Assembly: GCF_033568475.1 (NCBI RefSeq)
Contig: NC_133123.1
Span: 129,986,930 to 130,050,929, forward strand
Source of the DNA: Henckelia pumila
Lineage: Eukaryota; Streptophyta; Magnoliopsida; Lamiales; Gesneriaceae
Direction: 5' to 3'
Length of the DNA: 64,000 nt
Shown: piece by piece, positions 22,162 to 37,484 of the stretch
How positions within the stretch are numbered: position 1 is the first letter of the stretch
Layout of the letters: each line of letters starts with the position of its first letter
Position numbers and translations under genes: made by a program
The notes under the pieces: generated by a model
Told to the model about the DNA's origin: nothing
The model's input: only the letters and a program-made list of their open reading frames with translations
The model's database searches: none

Positions 22162-25014
22162 TGTGGGGACCTCGGGTTGCTAATCTCATCTTAGGGCAAT
22201 AAACGATTAATAAACAATTAATCATAGCATAAAAGAATATTCAAACCAAGAGCTAAAAAATTTTTTTTTTATTTTTTTAAAATGAGCCCCTCGCTCGATC
22301 GGTAAAACTTGCCCGATCGAGCGAGCCAAAATATTCTGCTCTCGGGTCTGAACAAAAATGGCCTCGCTCGATCGGTGAAATGTTACCGATCGAGCGAGCA
22401 ACAAAAAGCTCAACCTCTGTTTTGCAAAATAAGGCCTCGCTCGATCCGTCGATATTAACCGATCGAGCGGGCTCCAAAATACTGGAAATCTGCTGCATCA
22501 AAAAGGCTGTCAATAATATACATGCATTGGCAAATAAATCCTATCTCATAAATACATCAATTCAAGAGAATATAAACTAGGATTTATCAACTAACAACAT
22601 GTACAAGATCTCTGTTTTCTAACATGTTGGCATACAATACATTTCATCTACTTAAAACCCGAGTCCTCACTTGCTAAAACTGTTCTTGCTGCTATCCAAG
22701 CCAACTCTAGCTTGATCATGCCCCCAACCTGATGCAATGCACACATACAAACAAAGCAACAGTCGGATAGCTCCGGTGAGAATAAATCTCAGTATAAATA
22801 GCATGCATATACATCATTTAAACATATAACTAATTCACATCTTGAATTAACATAACATGCTAGCATTTATAAACGCATAATCTAAACCATAGAAGTCTCT
22901 AGGTTAATGCATAAATGCAATGCATGTGCCAAGGAATAGGCTAGCAAAGCTGATACCAATAAAGCTTGGTTTTTTGGGATCCCGAGAAATAAAATAGCTC
23001 TCAAACTACCGACACTCCTATTCGAGGCAACATCAAGTATTTTACTCCTCTGACTTTGGTGCAACTATAGTGAGTCTTCTGGCTCTGAACATAAATCCAT
23101 ATTCTGTGCCATGAGTCAAGCTGACTCTAGAAATAAATCTACATTCCATGCCACTCACTACAGCTCTCCAAACGTCATCTGCACTCTAGGCGATGGCTGC
23201 CCTCTGTGCTATTAAGGCTGGAGTTTAAGATGAATGCAACATAAGCTGTATGCATTAAAAGCTATAAAACACCTTGAACACTTGCTCAATAACCAACTAA
23301 GCAAAACAAAGCAGCTAATCACATAAAGATAGCAATAAATCTGAAAGCATCTCATAAAACATGTAAAACATGTTCAATACAGCAAATAATACAAATCAGC
23401 TTACACAGGTAAACATTTACATAAATGTTCTGGGAAATTCAAGAAAATAGCTATCCTGAATAATCTATCCCATTTATGTAAACGTAAACCATAACATATA
23501 TAAAAACAGGCAAGTATGTGATTTTAGGCAACTCGATAAGCAAAACAATCTCGAGTTATTCTGCCCATCTTATTAATGTCTATTCATACCTGCATTTCTG
23601 ATTCAAATAGCTGACACTTTGTCAATTCTTGATCAACTACAAGCTGTCCAAATCTGACATCAAATTCTGCTTATTTCAATCAGTGCTACTTGAAGGTATT
23701 CTTGATTCAACTTCAAACACTTCAAGTCATACAAAATTGAACTCATCAATTCAACTTCGATAAGCTTCAATTCAAATCTGAAATAATGTATCACATAGCT
23801 AAACATCAATTTCCAATCTGAATCGATGTTTCTTTAAAGCTTATTCAGCTCAAATCTTGCTAATACAATCACAATTCAAACCTATGTCGCAACTATTCGA
23901 GTTCGATAAATCTTTCGATACAAATATAATTATATCTTCATTCTAAACATAATCTCATATTCCATTCATCCACAATTAATCTTGAAGATGAGCTCTAGAC
24001 ATTTAGAATGCATAACAATTCAAAATCTTGAACCGGCGGCGTAACGATACGATTTCGATCGTTCCAAAAGCTTAAACATCAATATTTCAATCATGTCCAG
24101 CATATATTATCACCAATTTCAGCAGCATAAAACGTGAACATCATCTCCTAACAAAATCAGATTTTCGAAAAATCTTTCAATATTCCAAAACATGTCCAAA
24201 CGACGATCTTTTCTCGATCCGTCTTAGATATGCTATCGTCGTATATACTGGAACATGTTTATACAATCAAATCTTAAGTCTAACAACAACTTAAAATTCA
24301 AACATGGTAGAACTTCATAAAACTTACATCAAAAAGTAGCACTCGGAGCTGTGATCGCAAATATACGATCAATCGAAAATTCTACCGGGCGGATTGAAAG
24401 ATATCGGAGCTTAAAAGAAGTCAAAAATGGCGTGAAGGGTTTTCTGATCTTTTCCCTGATTCCTCACGTTAATCTGATGAAAAACAAGTGGGAATTGTGA
24501 TATATATAGCCTTATTTGCATTTTGGCCCCTGAACTTTGGCCTAATTGCAATTCAGTCCCCGGACAAGCGATTTAATTCAATTTCAATCAATTTCAATCC
24601 TAAATAATTTAAGAATATTAGAATTCAAGTCTAAACTCTAATTATTCTCAAATTAAATATTCTTGGATTAAAATTAAATCATTTCAGACATTATCGCATT
24701 TTAGTCCCTGAATTGCTCAATATTTGCAAACTGGCCCTTTCTCAGATTTCATCCTCCAAATTCATTCTTGATATTTATCATCTTGGAATTCACATCTTAA
24801 ATTCCATAAATATCAATTGCAAATTTTTCTTTTATCTTTTAATTTAAGAATTCCGAATAATAAAATCTTAAAATCCAAAAATCCTCAAATTAAATATTTC
24901 TGACCCAAAATTGAAATTTCTAATTTCGTAACTTCTTCAAATAAATACCTTCTCATATCCGGAATTTAAATCTTAAATCACGTCATTAAGAACTTAATAT
25001 TTTCGGGCCTTACA
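22162..25014 (-). repeat. 5' LTR of element C
   Basis: 2853 bp, near-identical to 15672-18404 apart from an extra 118 bp at 22510-22627. Because both LTRs are made from one template, the extra segment arose after insertion, either as an insertion here or a deletion in the partner. Confidence 0.92.
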
Positions 25015-25420
25015 CCTTCCAATCCTTAAATTTTGTCTCATTAAAGATTGACACTGAACTTACATTAGCAGATATAGTAGGCAAATGGGAGTTGTCCCAC
25101 ACGAAAATATTTAGTCTTTATATTCCTACCCATATAATGTTGTGTATGTTAATTAATTGATTAAGTTCAAGTCAAAGCAATGGGTTGCTTTGTCCTGATC
25201 ATAAGGTCTAGATCCATGCAGCCAAAAACAATAAGAATGTTATCCTTCCAATCCTTAAAATTTGTCGCATTAAGGATTGATACTAAACTTACATTAACAG
25301 ATATAGTAGGCAAATGAGAGTTGTATCACATGGAAATATTTAGTTTTTCTATTCCTACCCATATAATGTTGTGTATGTTAATTAATTGATTAAGTTCAAT
25401 TCAAAGCCAAGGGGAGGTGC
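25015..25420 (-). repeat. Tandem copia terminal repeats (about 229-bp unit)
   Basis: CCTTCCAATCCTTAAA starts at 25015 and again at 25244, and the following 170 bp repeat with few changes. The unit also matches 14361-14475 and the piece ending at 15671. This is the right flank of the copia remnant after element C, ending in the shared GGTGCAACGCACC segment. Confidence 0.65.
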
Positions 25421-26380
25421 AACGCACCAACCGAGGCCGAGATCGAACCCGAGCCCGAGCTCGCACGGATGCAAAGGACACATTGATGGCGCACTTTGCA
25501 CGTGTCGCGCTATAAGGAGCTTTTCTCTATGCAAATTAGAAATGGTCTCGATGACATGGCGTGTAGGTGATGTGGCATGTGGTACATTAGGCGTACAAAT
25601 GCATTGATTGGATGATGTGGCAATCGAGCATATGCCACTAGGAAGTGTGACATATAGGCGGTTGATAACCATTAGATCGAAGGGTTAATATGAAAGGTTG
25701 TGATGAATCACGAATAGATGCGATCTATACCATTAGATAAAGGTAAGATGGCTAGATTAAATCTGAATTGTAAGGTCAAGGCGGTTGAGATCTGATGCAT
25801 CTAGGGTTGCATCCAAGGGGTGTGATCAATCTGGAGAGGTGCGATCTGGATCGTATAATTCAAATGGACGCACGAGATTTAATCTGAAGCCAACAGACAC
25901 ACCAATTAGCGAAATGGTCCCTACAACCATTGGACTTCTGTAAATACAACCCAAGGCAGAATGGAATGAGGTTACACACATACAGACACGAAAAATACAC
26001 TGATTATCGTCCATATTTTGTCCATCATATTTGAGGGTTCGAAAAGCATCTTAAAGTTCGTCGGGTTTTGTAATTTGAAGTGTCTATTACAAAACAAAAA
26101 TCAATGTATTTTGGGAGATGATTTTCATATTTCATAAGCACCGTGTATGGGGTAAATTCGTCTTAAGAATTTAGAGCCTAAATTTAGCCTCAACTTTAAC
26201 TTGTTGTTCGTTTCTTATTTTAGTACGCGTCGGGACATCTATTGAGACATCGAGCAAACAGTTTTAGTTTTGCACAGGATCCAAACCCAACAGTTTCCAA
26301 TTTCTTTAGATACACACACTTGTTTTAAAAAAAAAAAAAAAATTGATTCCAATTTGATCTCAATCTGATTTGAGTCTAAC
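25421..26380. other. Intergenic DNA without recognised features
   Basis: Mixed-composition DNA with no long frame or repeat that I recognise, except a short A-run near 26327-26341. It has no visible copy elsewhere in the window. Confidence 0.5.
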
Positions 26381-26383
26381 TTA

Positions 26384-26858
26384 GAGGGTGTTTTGTTGAC
26401 CTTATAAGTTTCAAAACTTATAAGCTCTTTAAATTTGTTTGGTAATTTTTTTGTCAAACAGATTATAAGCTGTCAAAATAAGTTGTTTTTTAAAAAATTA
26501 GGGTCCACCATGCCCTCTATCCATTTTTTCTACATAATTTATAAAAAAAATCAAAATTAAAATTAAAAATAGTTTTATTTTTGTAATATATGTTTAAAAT
26601 TTATGATAAATTTAACACTATTTTGTATATATATATATATATATAAATATATAAATATTTACATTTTCATGGTATTATACCATTTTTGGTAATTTTGACG
26701 ATAAAATATTTTATAACACCAAACACATCAACATATTTAAGTGGTTTAAAATAAGTTTATCCAAACTCTTTAACAACTTAGTTTTAAAATAAGACATGTC
26801 AGCTTATAAGCTCCTAAAACAGCTAGCTCATTTTTAATAAGTTTAGTCAAACATCCTC
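26384..26858. mobile_element. PIF/Harbinger-like MITE
   Basis: 475 bp with inverted ends: GAGGGTGTTTTGTTGAC on the left, and GAGGATGTTTGAC when the right end is read in reverse. TTA flanks both ends (26381-26383, 26859-26861), the 3-bp duplication typical of this superfamily. It is very AT-rich, contains a (TA)n run at about 26625-26645, and has no coding capacity. Confidence 0.75.
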
Positions 26859-27545
26859 TTAATTAGATTTTGGCGATATACCTGATCCATGCATAATATC
26901 ATGAAAAATGGATACAAATTTTTGACTGCTACTTAGTATCGGCAACAGGTCTGAAAAAGGATCTTAGAGTGTCTAGGGTTGGGCCAGGAGGGTCTCTTAA
27001 CGCCTTTATTCGGAGCTATTAGAGCGGGATCCACTTTTTGGGGAATATGAGTCGAAGCAATAACAAGAATTCTCTTCCACAAAAAAATATATATATATAT
27101 ATAGATTTTGGTTTTGGATTGAATTAGGCTCCGAATACCAATCCAATCCGGTATCATGCGATTAGTTCGGTTTCATCTATGGGCAATTCGAAAGCAACCT
27201 ATTCCAGTCTGAAATTGGTCCGGTCCGATCCGATCCAATAACATGCCTGGTCTTAGGCAGTATTGGACATAGGCTGTTAATCTTTTGTTTCTAAGTTCAT
27301 TTTATGCAGCTCTGGTGCTTGGTTTGAAAGCCCAATACGAGATTACACAAAAATTACAAAGTACTCAAGACCCAAAATTTTGATTGTGAGCCCAAAACGA
27401 AATAAAAAAAAATGACAGGCAAATAACCAAACACGTTCATTTTTGGTCCATACATAGATGATGAGGACCAGAATTTGCCATGCTTATAAAACTTGGAGTG
27501 GTGGCGTGTGGCTCTCCAAACTTTTATCCAAACATCCCCAATCCC

Positions 27546-28755
27546 ATGTCATCAGCAATGGCTGCCGGTGCATCTACTTCCTTCGCGGCCACCCTCTCTG
27601 CAAAGTCCAATTCCACTTACCTGCCTCCCAACTTCTTGCAGGTCATACATAATGTCATCTCATTCCGGAAATTAAGCGCTTCGATTCTTGTTTATGCGTG
27701 TCATTATGTGTTTGTGTTTTTGACAATGAGCAGAAGAGCAGTTTCCACGGGCTGTCACTTCAAGACGCGAAAAGGGTCGGCGAGAAGATCAACGGTGCAA
27801 GTGTTGCGAGGATCGCGAGAAGAAGGGGGGTTGAGATCACGGCCAAGGCAGCTGGTGCTGCCAAGAACATCGAGGTGGAAGTCGACAAGCCACTAGGCTT
27901 GACTCTGGGCCAAAAGCCAGGTGGTGGAGTGGTGGTAACTGTAAGCACTATCATCATCAATTCATCATCATCCATTGTTGTTATTAGTTCTTGATGGTTA
28001 CTAAAGAATGTACTTGTGCAGGGTGTGGAAAGTGGTGGGAACGCTGCAAAAGCAGGGCTGAAGGTTGGTGACCAGGTGACTTACACCAGCAGCTTCTTCG
28101 GGGATGAACTTTGGCCTGCTGACAAGCTGGGATTCACCAAAACCGCCATCCAAGCTAAGCCGGATTCGGTGTATTTCGTCGTTAGCAGGTAGCACACATG
28201 CATTTCACTTTTAAACCAAGTGAACCAAGAAGTAATCAAACTATCCACATACATTGCAGAGGTGTGGACGTTGATGTGAAAAGGCTACCCAAGCGTCCAG
28301 CTCCCCCTACCTTTGGAAGAAAGCTAACCGACGCTCAAAAGGCAACCCATTTTTCATCATATCGTCACCTGTTTGATTTTCTTTCTATAGTATACATTAT
28401 AGTTTAGTTTATCGTCCTCGGTCTGCAGGCGCGCGCCACTCACATATGCCTCGATTGTGGCTACATTTATACCCTGCAAAAATCTTTTGATGAACAAGTA
28501 AGTCGTTAGTTACTAGTATGCATGCATTTCTACTTGAGAACAAGAAGAAGATTATATGACTTGTGATGTTGTGGATGAGTGCAGCCTGATGACTACGCCT
28601 GCCCACAGTGTAGAGCACCGAAGAAGAGGTTTTCGAGATACGATGTTAGTACAGGAAAGGCTGTCGGAGGGAATTCACCTCCCATTGCTGTTATAATCGG
28701 ACTACTTGTTGGGATTGGTGGTGTTGGAGCTTTGCTGGTTTATGGTCTTCAATGA
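27546..28755 (+). CDS. ENH1: ENH1-like thylakoid protein with PDZ and rubredoxin domains
   Basis: Six exons read by eye: 27546-27641, 27734-27940, 28022-28188, 28260-28341, 28429-28497 and 28585-28755, giving 263 aa (Arabidopsis ENH1 is of similar size). The N-terminus is Ser/Ala/Thr-rich with no acidic residues, like a plastid transit peptide. Next comes a PDZ-like domain (about 60-150), then rubredoxin: CLDCGYIY and CPQCRAPKKR supply the four Cys that bind one iron. A C-terminal Gly/Val/Leu-rich segment ending ALLVYGLQ is one membrane span. The family anchors in thylakoids and is tied to photosystem II protection and redox/salt-stress responses (family knowledge). Intron 4 begins GC, not GT. 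Starts at 27480 or 27558 are also in frame; 27546 is my choice because the 27480 leader looks unlike a transit peptide. Confidence 0.9.
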
Positions 28756-28880
28756 TTCTTGTATTTTTAGCTTCCAGTCACATTTTTACGAATATGGAAT
28801 CTGACATTAGCTTATTGTGGTTCGTTTTGTTTTGTCTGAAAGTACGAGGATTTGGTCTTATAATGGAGCTAGTGTGATTG

Positions 28881-28886
28881 AATAAA
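28881..28886 (+). terminator. Poly(A) signal of the ENH1-like gene
   Basis: AATAAA lies 126 bp past the stop codon, a usual distance for a plant near-upstream element. Supported by sequence only. Confidence 0.5.
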
Positions 28887-29039
28887 GAGTGTGTGTATGT
28901 GCTCAGCTGTTGTGCACCACAGAAGTGACAAACGCTGTATCTGCATTCATTTACTTCCCAGGAATTATACCGAAATTGTCTTCTACAAGTCCAAATTAAA
29001 CCATACTATGAACCGACTATTGTTATGAATTGAATGTTC

Positions 29040-29230
29040 CACTACGCGTCTATGCAATTGCGTCTTGAACCCAGTGCAGTTTACCTGACTTGCGAGATGC
29101 AATTGCGTGTTGAACCCAGTGCGATTTACGTAACTTGCGAGGTGTGCGAGGTATTGCCTTAGTTCGGAATTTACCCAATGTGTACCGAAAAATAGAGGCT
29201 ACAAATTCCCACATCATAAAAAAAAATATT
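29040..29230 (+). repeat. Degenerate SINE-like segment with an internal duplication
   Basis: The 3' portion (TTAGTTCGGAATTTACCCA... to an A-run near 29218) matches the 3' part of the SINE at 34088-34288. Within it, about 45 bp (ATGCAATTGCGT.TTGAACCC...) occur twice in tandem around 29051 and 29097. I see no clear flanking duplication, so it is old or rearranged. Confidence 0.5.
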
Positions 29231-29563
29231 TTAAATTTGCGTGTTGAACAACATTTTAGGAATTGTGATTAAAAATCGAAGTTTATGCAATGACAGTGGC
29301 AAGAGGCTGATTTTTCTACGTACATGAAATTTCATTTTTGAATATTGTTTTTTCTACGTTCATGAAATTTCATTTTTGAATATTGTCTACCATACAAATC
29401 GACACTCAAATTTCGGTTGGACTCGCTTGATCAAATTTGGTCCTTCAGTTTTCGTAGTGGAGAGCATTTAACAGGTGGTTTTCAGGCGTTGACGAGCATA
29501 ATTTTCATCAAAACTTAAACAGGACATGAATATATTAATCCAAATGGCAATCCAAGAGAATAA

Positions 29564-29676
29564 GGTAGTGTTTGATAGATCTTCTCAACTTTTCCTTCAC
29601 AAAAATTTAAAATTTTGTGAAATTTTATTAACAAAAAGTAGAGAAGTGTTTCCTAAAAGCTCTTCCAAACACTACC
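29564..29676. mobile_element. Tourist-like MITE (PIF/Harbinger type)
   Basis: 113 bp with inverted ends GGTAGTGTTTGATAGATCTT and, in reverse, GGTAGTGTTTGGAAGAGCTT. It is flanked by TAA on both sides (29561-29563 and 29677-29679). Ends and 3-bp duplication match Tourist-like elements. It lies between the ENH1-like and ARF genes. Confidence 0.8.
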
Positions 29677-30288
29677 TAAGTTTGAATTGAAAAAACGAAG
29701 ATGTAAAAAGAACATGGGGGCCTAAAAAGGTTAGAATTCATCCGTTCATGGATGGTTATGATTTTAAACAATGATGTAATTTATAGGCACAGCAAAACTG
29801 AACCTAGAAAGACAACTAGCAGACAAGTAAAGCTTGACCCCTATGTTGTAAGAAACCAAATTGCTGTAAGAAATCGAATTACACCAAGATTTTGAACTTT
29901 AATGCTTGGAAAAAAGACCTTGTGCTTGATCAAAATAAGAGGATTCCACACTGAATATGTAATAAGAACAAGAATGAGCTGAGTTGGAAAATAAGCCCCT
30001 TTCTGTACTTGAATCTACTGAGGTGCTATTTATCTCGACTCCAGGTATAAAGATTCTCAACTCTTTTGGCCTCTTGTTACATCATACAATTTTACCTTAA
30101 TGAGCCTTCTAATCAAGGACATCAGAATTTCATAAACACAAACAAAGAGGGGAAAGAACTTTCAGAATCAAGGCCCTTCAATTCACAGACTGATCGATTC
30201 TCGTGTCAACCTGCATCGTGACATTGACAAATAATGGTTAAAGTGAGAGGAGTTGTTTTAGAGTGACTTCTAAGACAATTCAACCTTT

Positions 30289-33824
<3,536 letters not shown>

Positions 33825-34087
33825 CCCAGATGAATTTTGGGCGGAGAATAGGGAAAATTATTTCAGATCGAACAGAATTTATTTATATTTAATGGGAAAA
33901 ATCACGAAGAGAGTCGTAATTTATCATCATCTTGTTATATTGTGGTTGGCCAAATTAACACAGCCACAGGGCGGGCGATGGGCATTTCTTCTTTTCTTTT
34001 CTTTTTCGAAGAGAAGAGGGACAAAGTGAAGCTATAATTTATTTTTATTTTTATTTTTTATTTTTTTTGAAATAAATAGTGAGATGG

Positions 34088-34288
34088 ATGCCCAACGAGT
34101 GTCCAAGTTGATGAAGTACGTAAACTCTCTCGATTCTCCTGCCAACACCTTTTTGGACTAGCTGTCACACATGGCTTGCCTAGTGTGGTTTACCTGACTA
34201 GCGTAGTTTGCAGGAATAGCGTTAGTCCGGGTTTACCCAGAGCGCACCAAAAGGTAACGGCTGCGGGTTCTCACGTAAAAAAAAAAAA
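34088..34288 (+). mobile_element. tRNA-related SINE with poly(A) tail and 14-bp duplication
   Basis: About 200 bp ending in an A-run, flanked by AAATAGTGAGATGG at 34074-34087 and 34289-34302. The long exact duplication and tail are hallmarks of LINE-mediated retroposition. The head resembles a worn pol III A box (TGTCCAAGTTGA against TGGCNNAGTNGG), followed by a B-box-like CTCGATTCTCC about 35 bp later. Confidence 0.8.
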
Positions 34289-34430
34289 AAATAGTGAGAT
34301 GGCCGTCAAACTTGAAACCTAAGTTTAACATTGGTGTAAGATGACTTTCATTTCTTTGATTTGATATATATTTAACCGTAATATTTTCTTCTCTCGAAGA
34401 TAACTATTATTCTTTACATTATTCGTTTTA

Positions 34431-34560
34431 GGCGGGTGACATGGCGGCTCATGATTGGTTAAAATCAGTGGGTTCCACGTGGGATCCACTCATTTTGACC
34501 AATCATGGGGTTACACATCACCCGCAGAGTAGTGCCCTGCGAGCGGCATGTACTAAACCA
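34431..34560 (-). mobile_element. Foldback MITE, copy 1 (one arm truncated)
   Basis: An inverted copy of the element at 41538-41700. The sequence is close to a perfect palindrome around CACGTG at 34476-34481. The right arm is complete to TGTACTAAACCA, while the left arm stops at GGCGGGTGAC and lacks the inner hairpin. No matching flanking duplication is seen, in keeping with the truncation. Confidence 0.7.
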
Positions 34561-34690
34561 TAAGAATGCTTATATAAAAAATTGCAAATGTAATAAAATC
34601 AAACCATAGAACAATTTCATAAAGATTCCTAGGAGTCTGGTGGTGGTCAGTTTTATGAAATATATCTCATATTCAATCTAAGGGCATCTA

Positions 34691-34718
34691 TAGTGGGAGG
34701 TTTATAAACCTCCCACTA
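34691..34718. repeat. Perfect 28-bp palindrome
   Basis: TAGTGGGAGGTTTA is followed directly by its exact reverse complement. It lies between the foldback MITE and the inverted-repeat-bounded segment, and may be the end of a worn MITE (GGGCATCTATAGTGGGAG type ends are common in plants). Confidence 0.7.
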
Positions 34719-34919
34719 AAAACCTCACCCTCATTAATATGTGAAAAGTTATGTTTTATTGTAAATAATATAAGCTGGATCAATATGTCCATGAGACCAT
34801 CTAAAAAACTACTCAAAAGAATTTTTATTTTTATTCACTGTATACGCTCGTTATTACCTTGTAAAATATCAAAATATTTTTTTATCAACAAATTATCTTA
34901 ATTTTATGTATACTTTATG

Positions 34920-35062
34920 GGTGAATTATAGATAACTCCCTATTAGCACACAAGTTTTTGTCTTCAGTCCCTGTGTCATAAAAACCAAGTTTTCAGTCCC
35001 TTACACACAATAAATGTTTGTATTAACTCCCTGATTAAAAATTTTACGCATTTGCCCTCACC
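34920..35062 (+). repeat. Left terminal inverted repeat of the 7-kb segment
   Basis: It starts GGTGAATTATAGATAACTCC and holds two CAGTCCCT blocks and one AACTCCCT block, in the same register as the right repeat. It ends around the TTTGCCCTCACC block. Confidence 0.6.
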
Positions 35063-36115
35063 ATTCATTACACACGGGCTTCCCTTCCTTGTCTTCTTCT
35101 TCACTCCATCTTCTTTGATATGCAAAAATCCTGATCGGAAAAATCGAATATCAAAATAATAGTCTCGCCTGGTATACGATCACCTCTACTCATTTTCCCT
35201 TCTCGTCTCTTCCATTTATCTTCTATTGTTTTCTTCATTAAGGAAATCGCACAACCCAAAAAAGTATTATTTTTTGCGTTGGTTATCTTCGATTTGTCAC
35301 ACGATTTTTGCTGTAAGTTTTTCTTCTTACAGCTAATTTTTGTTTGATTTTCGAAGGATTATTTTGGTTTGCCTCTGATTAATTTTGTTTTTTTTTTGCT
35401 GCAGGTTTTTGTTTGTTTTTTCACTGCTTTTTTTTCGAATTTTGAAGGGTTTTGTTCAATATAACTCTTGTATTTTGCTGCATATTGTGTTCGGTTGGTA
35501 GTTGGTTTTAAGAATATTTGTAGTTGATCTACGTATTTTTGTTGTTATCTCTTTCTCTTTCGATGCACTCATCTTCCATGCTCGAAACATGGCTTAATTT
35601 CTTGGGTTTTTTTCCGAAAGAACTTAGGTTCCAACTTCGCCGGTGAAGGGCTAATGGAGAAAAGCTCGCCGGAGTTGGGATTTTCTTAAAACCCAATTCT
35701 CATGTGGTGCTGGATTGGGATGGCTCTGTAGTATGGATCCTATTACAATCACACATAATTTTCATCCTTTCCCGTGAAGTTATCAGTGTAAGAATTTGTG
35801 GCAATAATTTCTTGGCTTGTAGGAGTGGCTGAAACGCTTGTTCTACAAAGTGGGTAGTTGGCGTTGTTTTAAATCCAAACGTCTATACAATCAATGTGAA
35901 AGAAATGGATTCTAATCAGTTGCTCTTCTTCCTGAAATTCGATCAAACAAATGGCGCATTCGTTGGAGTTTCGGCCGGCTGGCGCTTTCCCATTTCCTTT
36001 GTTGAACTTGAAACTAGTATTATTTTGATCACAGCCTCGTTTAGACCACGATTCTCGGGCACCGGAGAGCGAGACAAGGAGGTGGTTTTTGGCTATGCGT
36101 CTTCCAGAGAATGAA
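35063..36115. other. Interior stretch of unknown origin
   Basis: It looks leader- or exon-like in places (pyrimidine-rich, then CGCCGGTGAAGGGC near 35638), but no frame gives a protein I recognise. It could be captured host sequence. The 72-codon frame at 35896-36114 has no known features. Confidence 0.35.
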
Positions 36116-36189
36116 AACCGGATTAAAAGATCAATTTGGTGATAGTATTTTATACCTATTTCAGATTATGTTGTAAGTAGTAACTGAAA

Positions 36190-37480
36190 TTATAAGTAAT
36201 ATTGTGCCATTAATTAAGTTTATAATATTTTATTATTGAAATATAAAAATAATGGTAAAAAATTAGTTTTTCTAAGTATTATACATTAATTAGATAAAAG
36301 AGTTAAAAAAATGAACACGTTATTCTCCGAATATTATATGTCCGGTTTCCTGCGTTTTGTACATAATTAAGTATTACTTATATCTAATTCAAATAATTTT
36401 GTACCTTAAATAAGTAATTTTCTGCCAATAATTAAGGTAGTATTTTGTTCTTGAAATATACAAATAACAGTAAAAAAGATAGTTTTCTAAGTTTTATGCA
36501 TTAATTAAATAAAAAAGTTCAAAAGAAGGGAACATTATTCTATGAAAATTATATGTCTGGTTTCTTGTATTTTGTACCTAATTAAATATTATTTATAACG
36601 AATTCATATTATTTTATACCTTAAATAAGTAATTTTGTGCCAGTAATTAAGGGGTTAGTATTCTCTTATTGAAAAATATAAATAAACATAAGAAGTTAGT
36701 TTTTTTAAAATCTTATGCATTAATTAGAGAAGAGTTCAAAAGAAGTGCACCTTGTTCTCTGAATACTATATTCTCGATTTCTTGCGTTTTGTACATTATT
36801 AATTATCATTTATACCGAATTCATATTATTTTGTACCTGAAATAAACAATTTTGTGCTAGTAATTAAGTTGATATTCTTTTGTTCTTTAAAGATACAAAT
36901 AATAGTAAAAAGTTAGTTTTTCTAATTCTTATGCATTAATTTTATTTTTTTACATCATAACAAAAAAAACATAACAAGCTACAAAAACCCATAACAAAAC
37001 TCAAAACACCGGTGAGCAAGAAGAAGCCTACAGTAAATCCAAAGAAGTGCACTTTGTTCTCCGAATATTATATGCTCGGATCTCTGCGTTTTGTACCAAA
37101 TTAATTATTATTTATACCAAATTCAAATTATTTTGTACCTGAAATAAACAATTTTGTACTAGTAATTAATATGATAATATTTTGTTCTTTAAAGATACAA
37201 ATAATGGTAAGAAGTTATTTTTTTAAATCGTATACTTTAATTAGATAAAAAGAACTAGAGTCTTAAGCATTAATCATATAAAAAAGTTCAAAAGAAATGA
37301 ACGTTGTTCTCCGAAGACTATATGCCTCGGTTTCTTGTGTTTGTACCTAATTAATTGCTATTTATACTGAATCCATATTATTTTGTACCTGAAATAGGCA
37401 ATTTTGTGCCAGAAATTAAGGTAATAGGATTTTTTTATTGAAAGATACAAACGATAGTAAGAAGTTAGTTTTTCCAAGTT
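36190..37480 (+). repeat. AT-rich tandem array, about 216-bp unit, six copies
   Basis: A unit containing TTGTGCCAGTAATTAAG, then TTAGTTTTTCTAAG, a CTCCGAATA block and TTGTACCTAATTAA starts near 36203, 36421, 36637, 36852, 37152 and 37406. The first three spacings are 215-218 bp. The 300-bp spacing holds an unrelated insertion of about 80 bp at 36945-37035. Confidence 0.8.
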
Positions 37481-37484
37481 TTGC

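Larger units (their letters stand above)
15672..25014 (-). mobile_element. Element C: recently inserted non-autonomous gypsy element
   Basis: A 9.3-kb element in minus orientation with LTRs at 15672-18404 and 22162-25014 (TGTAAGGCCCG...GGTCCCCACA on the minus strand) and a perfect 5-bp duplication CCTTC (15667-15671, 25015-25019). It has a tRNA-iMet primer site at 22145-22156 and a purine tract at 18405-18417. By eye the LTRs differ at roughly 20 substitutions in 2.7 kb plus one 118-bp indel, so the insertion is young. The 3757-bp interior encodes no gag or pol: all frames are closed. It must have been copied by proteins from another element; element B or relatives share its primer site and are candidates (inference). 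Confidence 0.9.

Noticed and set aside
27458..27994. Alternative long frames at the start of the ENH1-like gene
   Set aside because: They read through introns 1 and 2 or lie out of frame with the PDZ and rubredoxin exons.
35896..36114. 72-codon frame as a gene
   Set aside because: No similarity, no splice or promoter context, inside the inverted-repeat segment.
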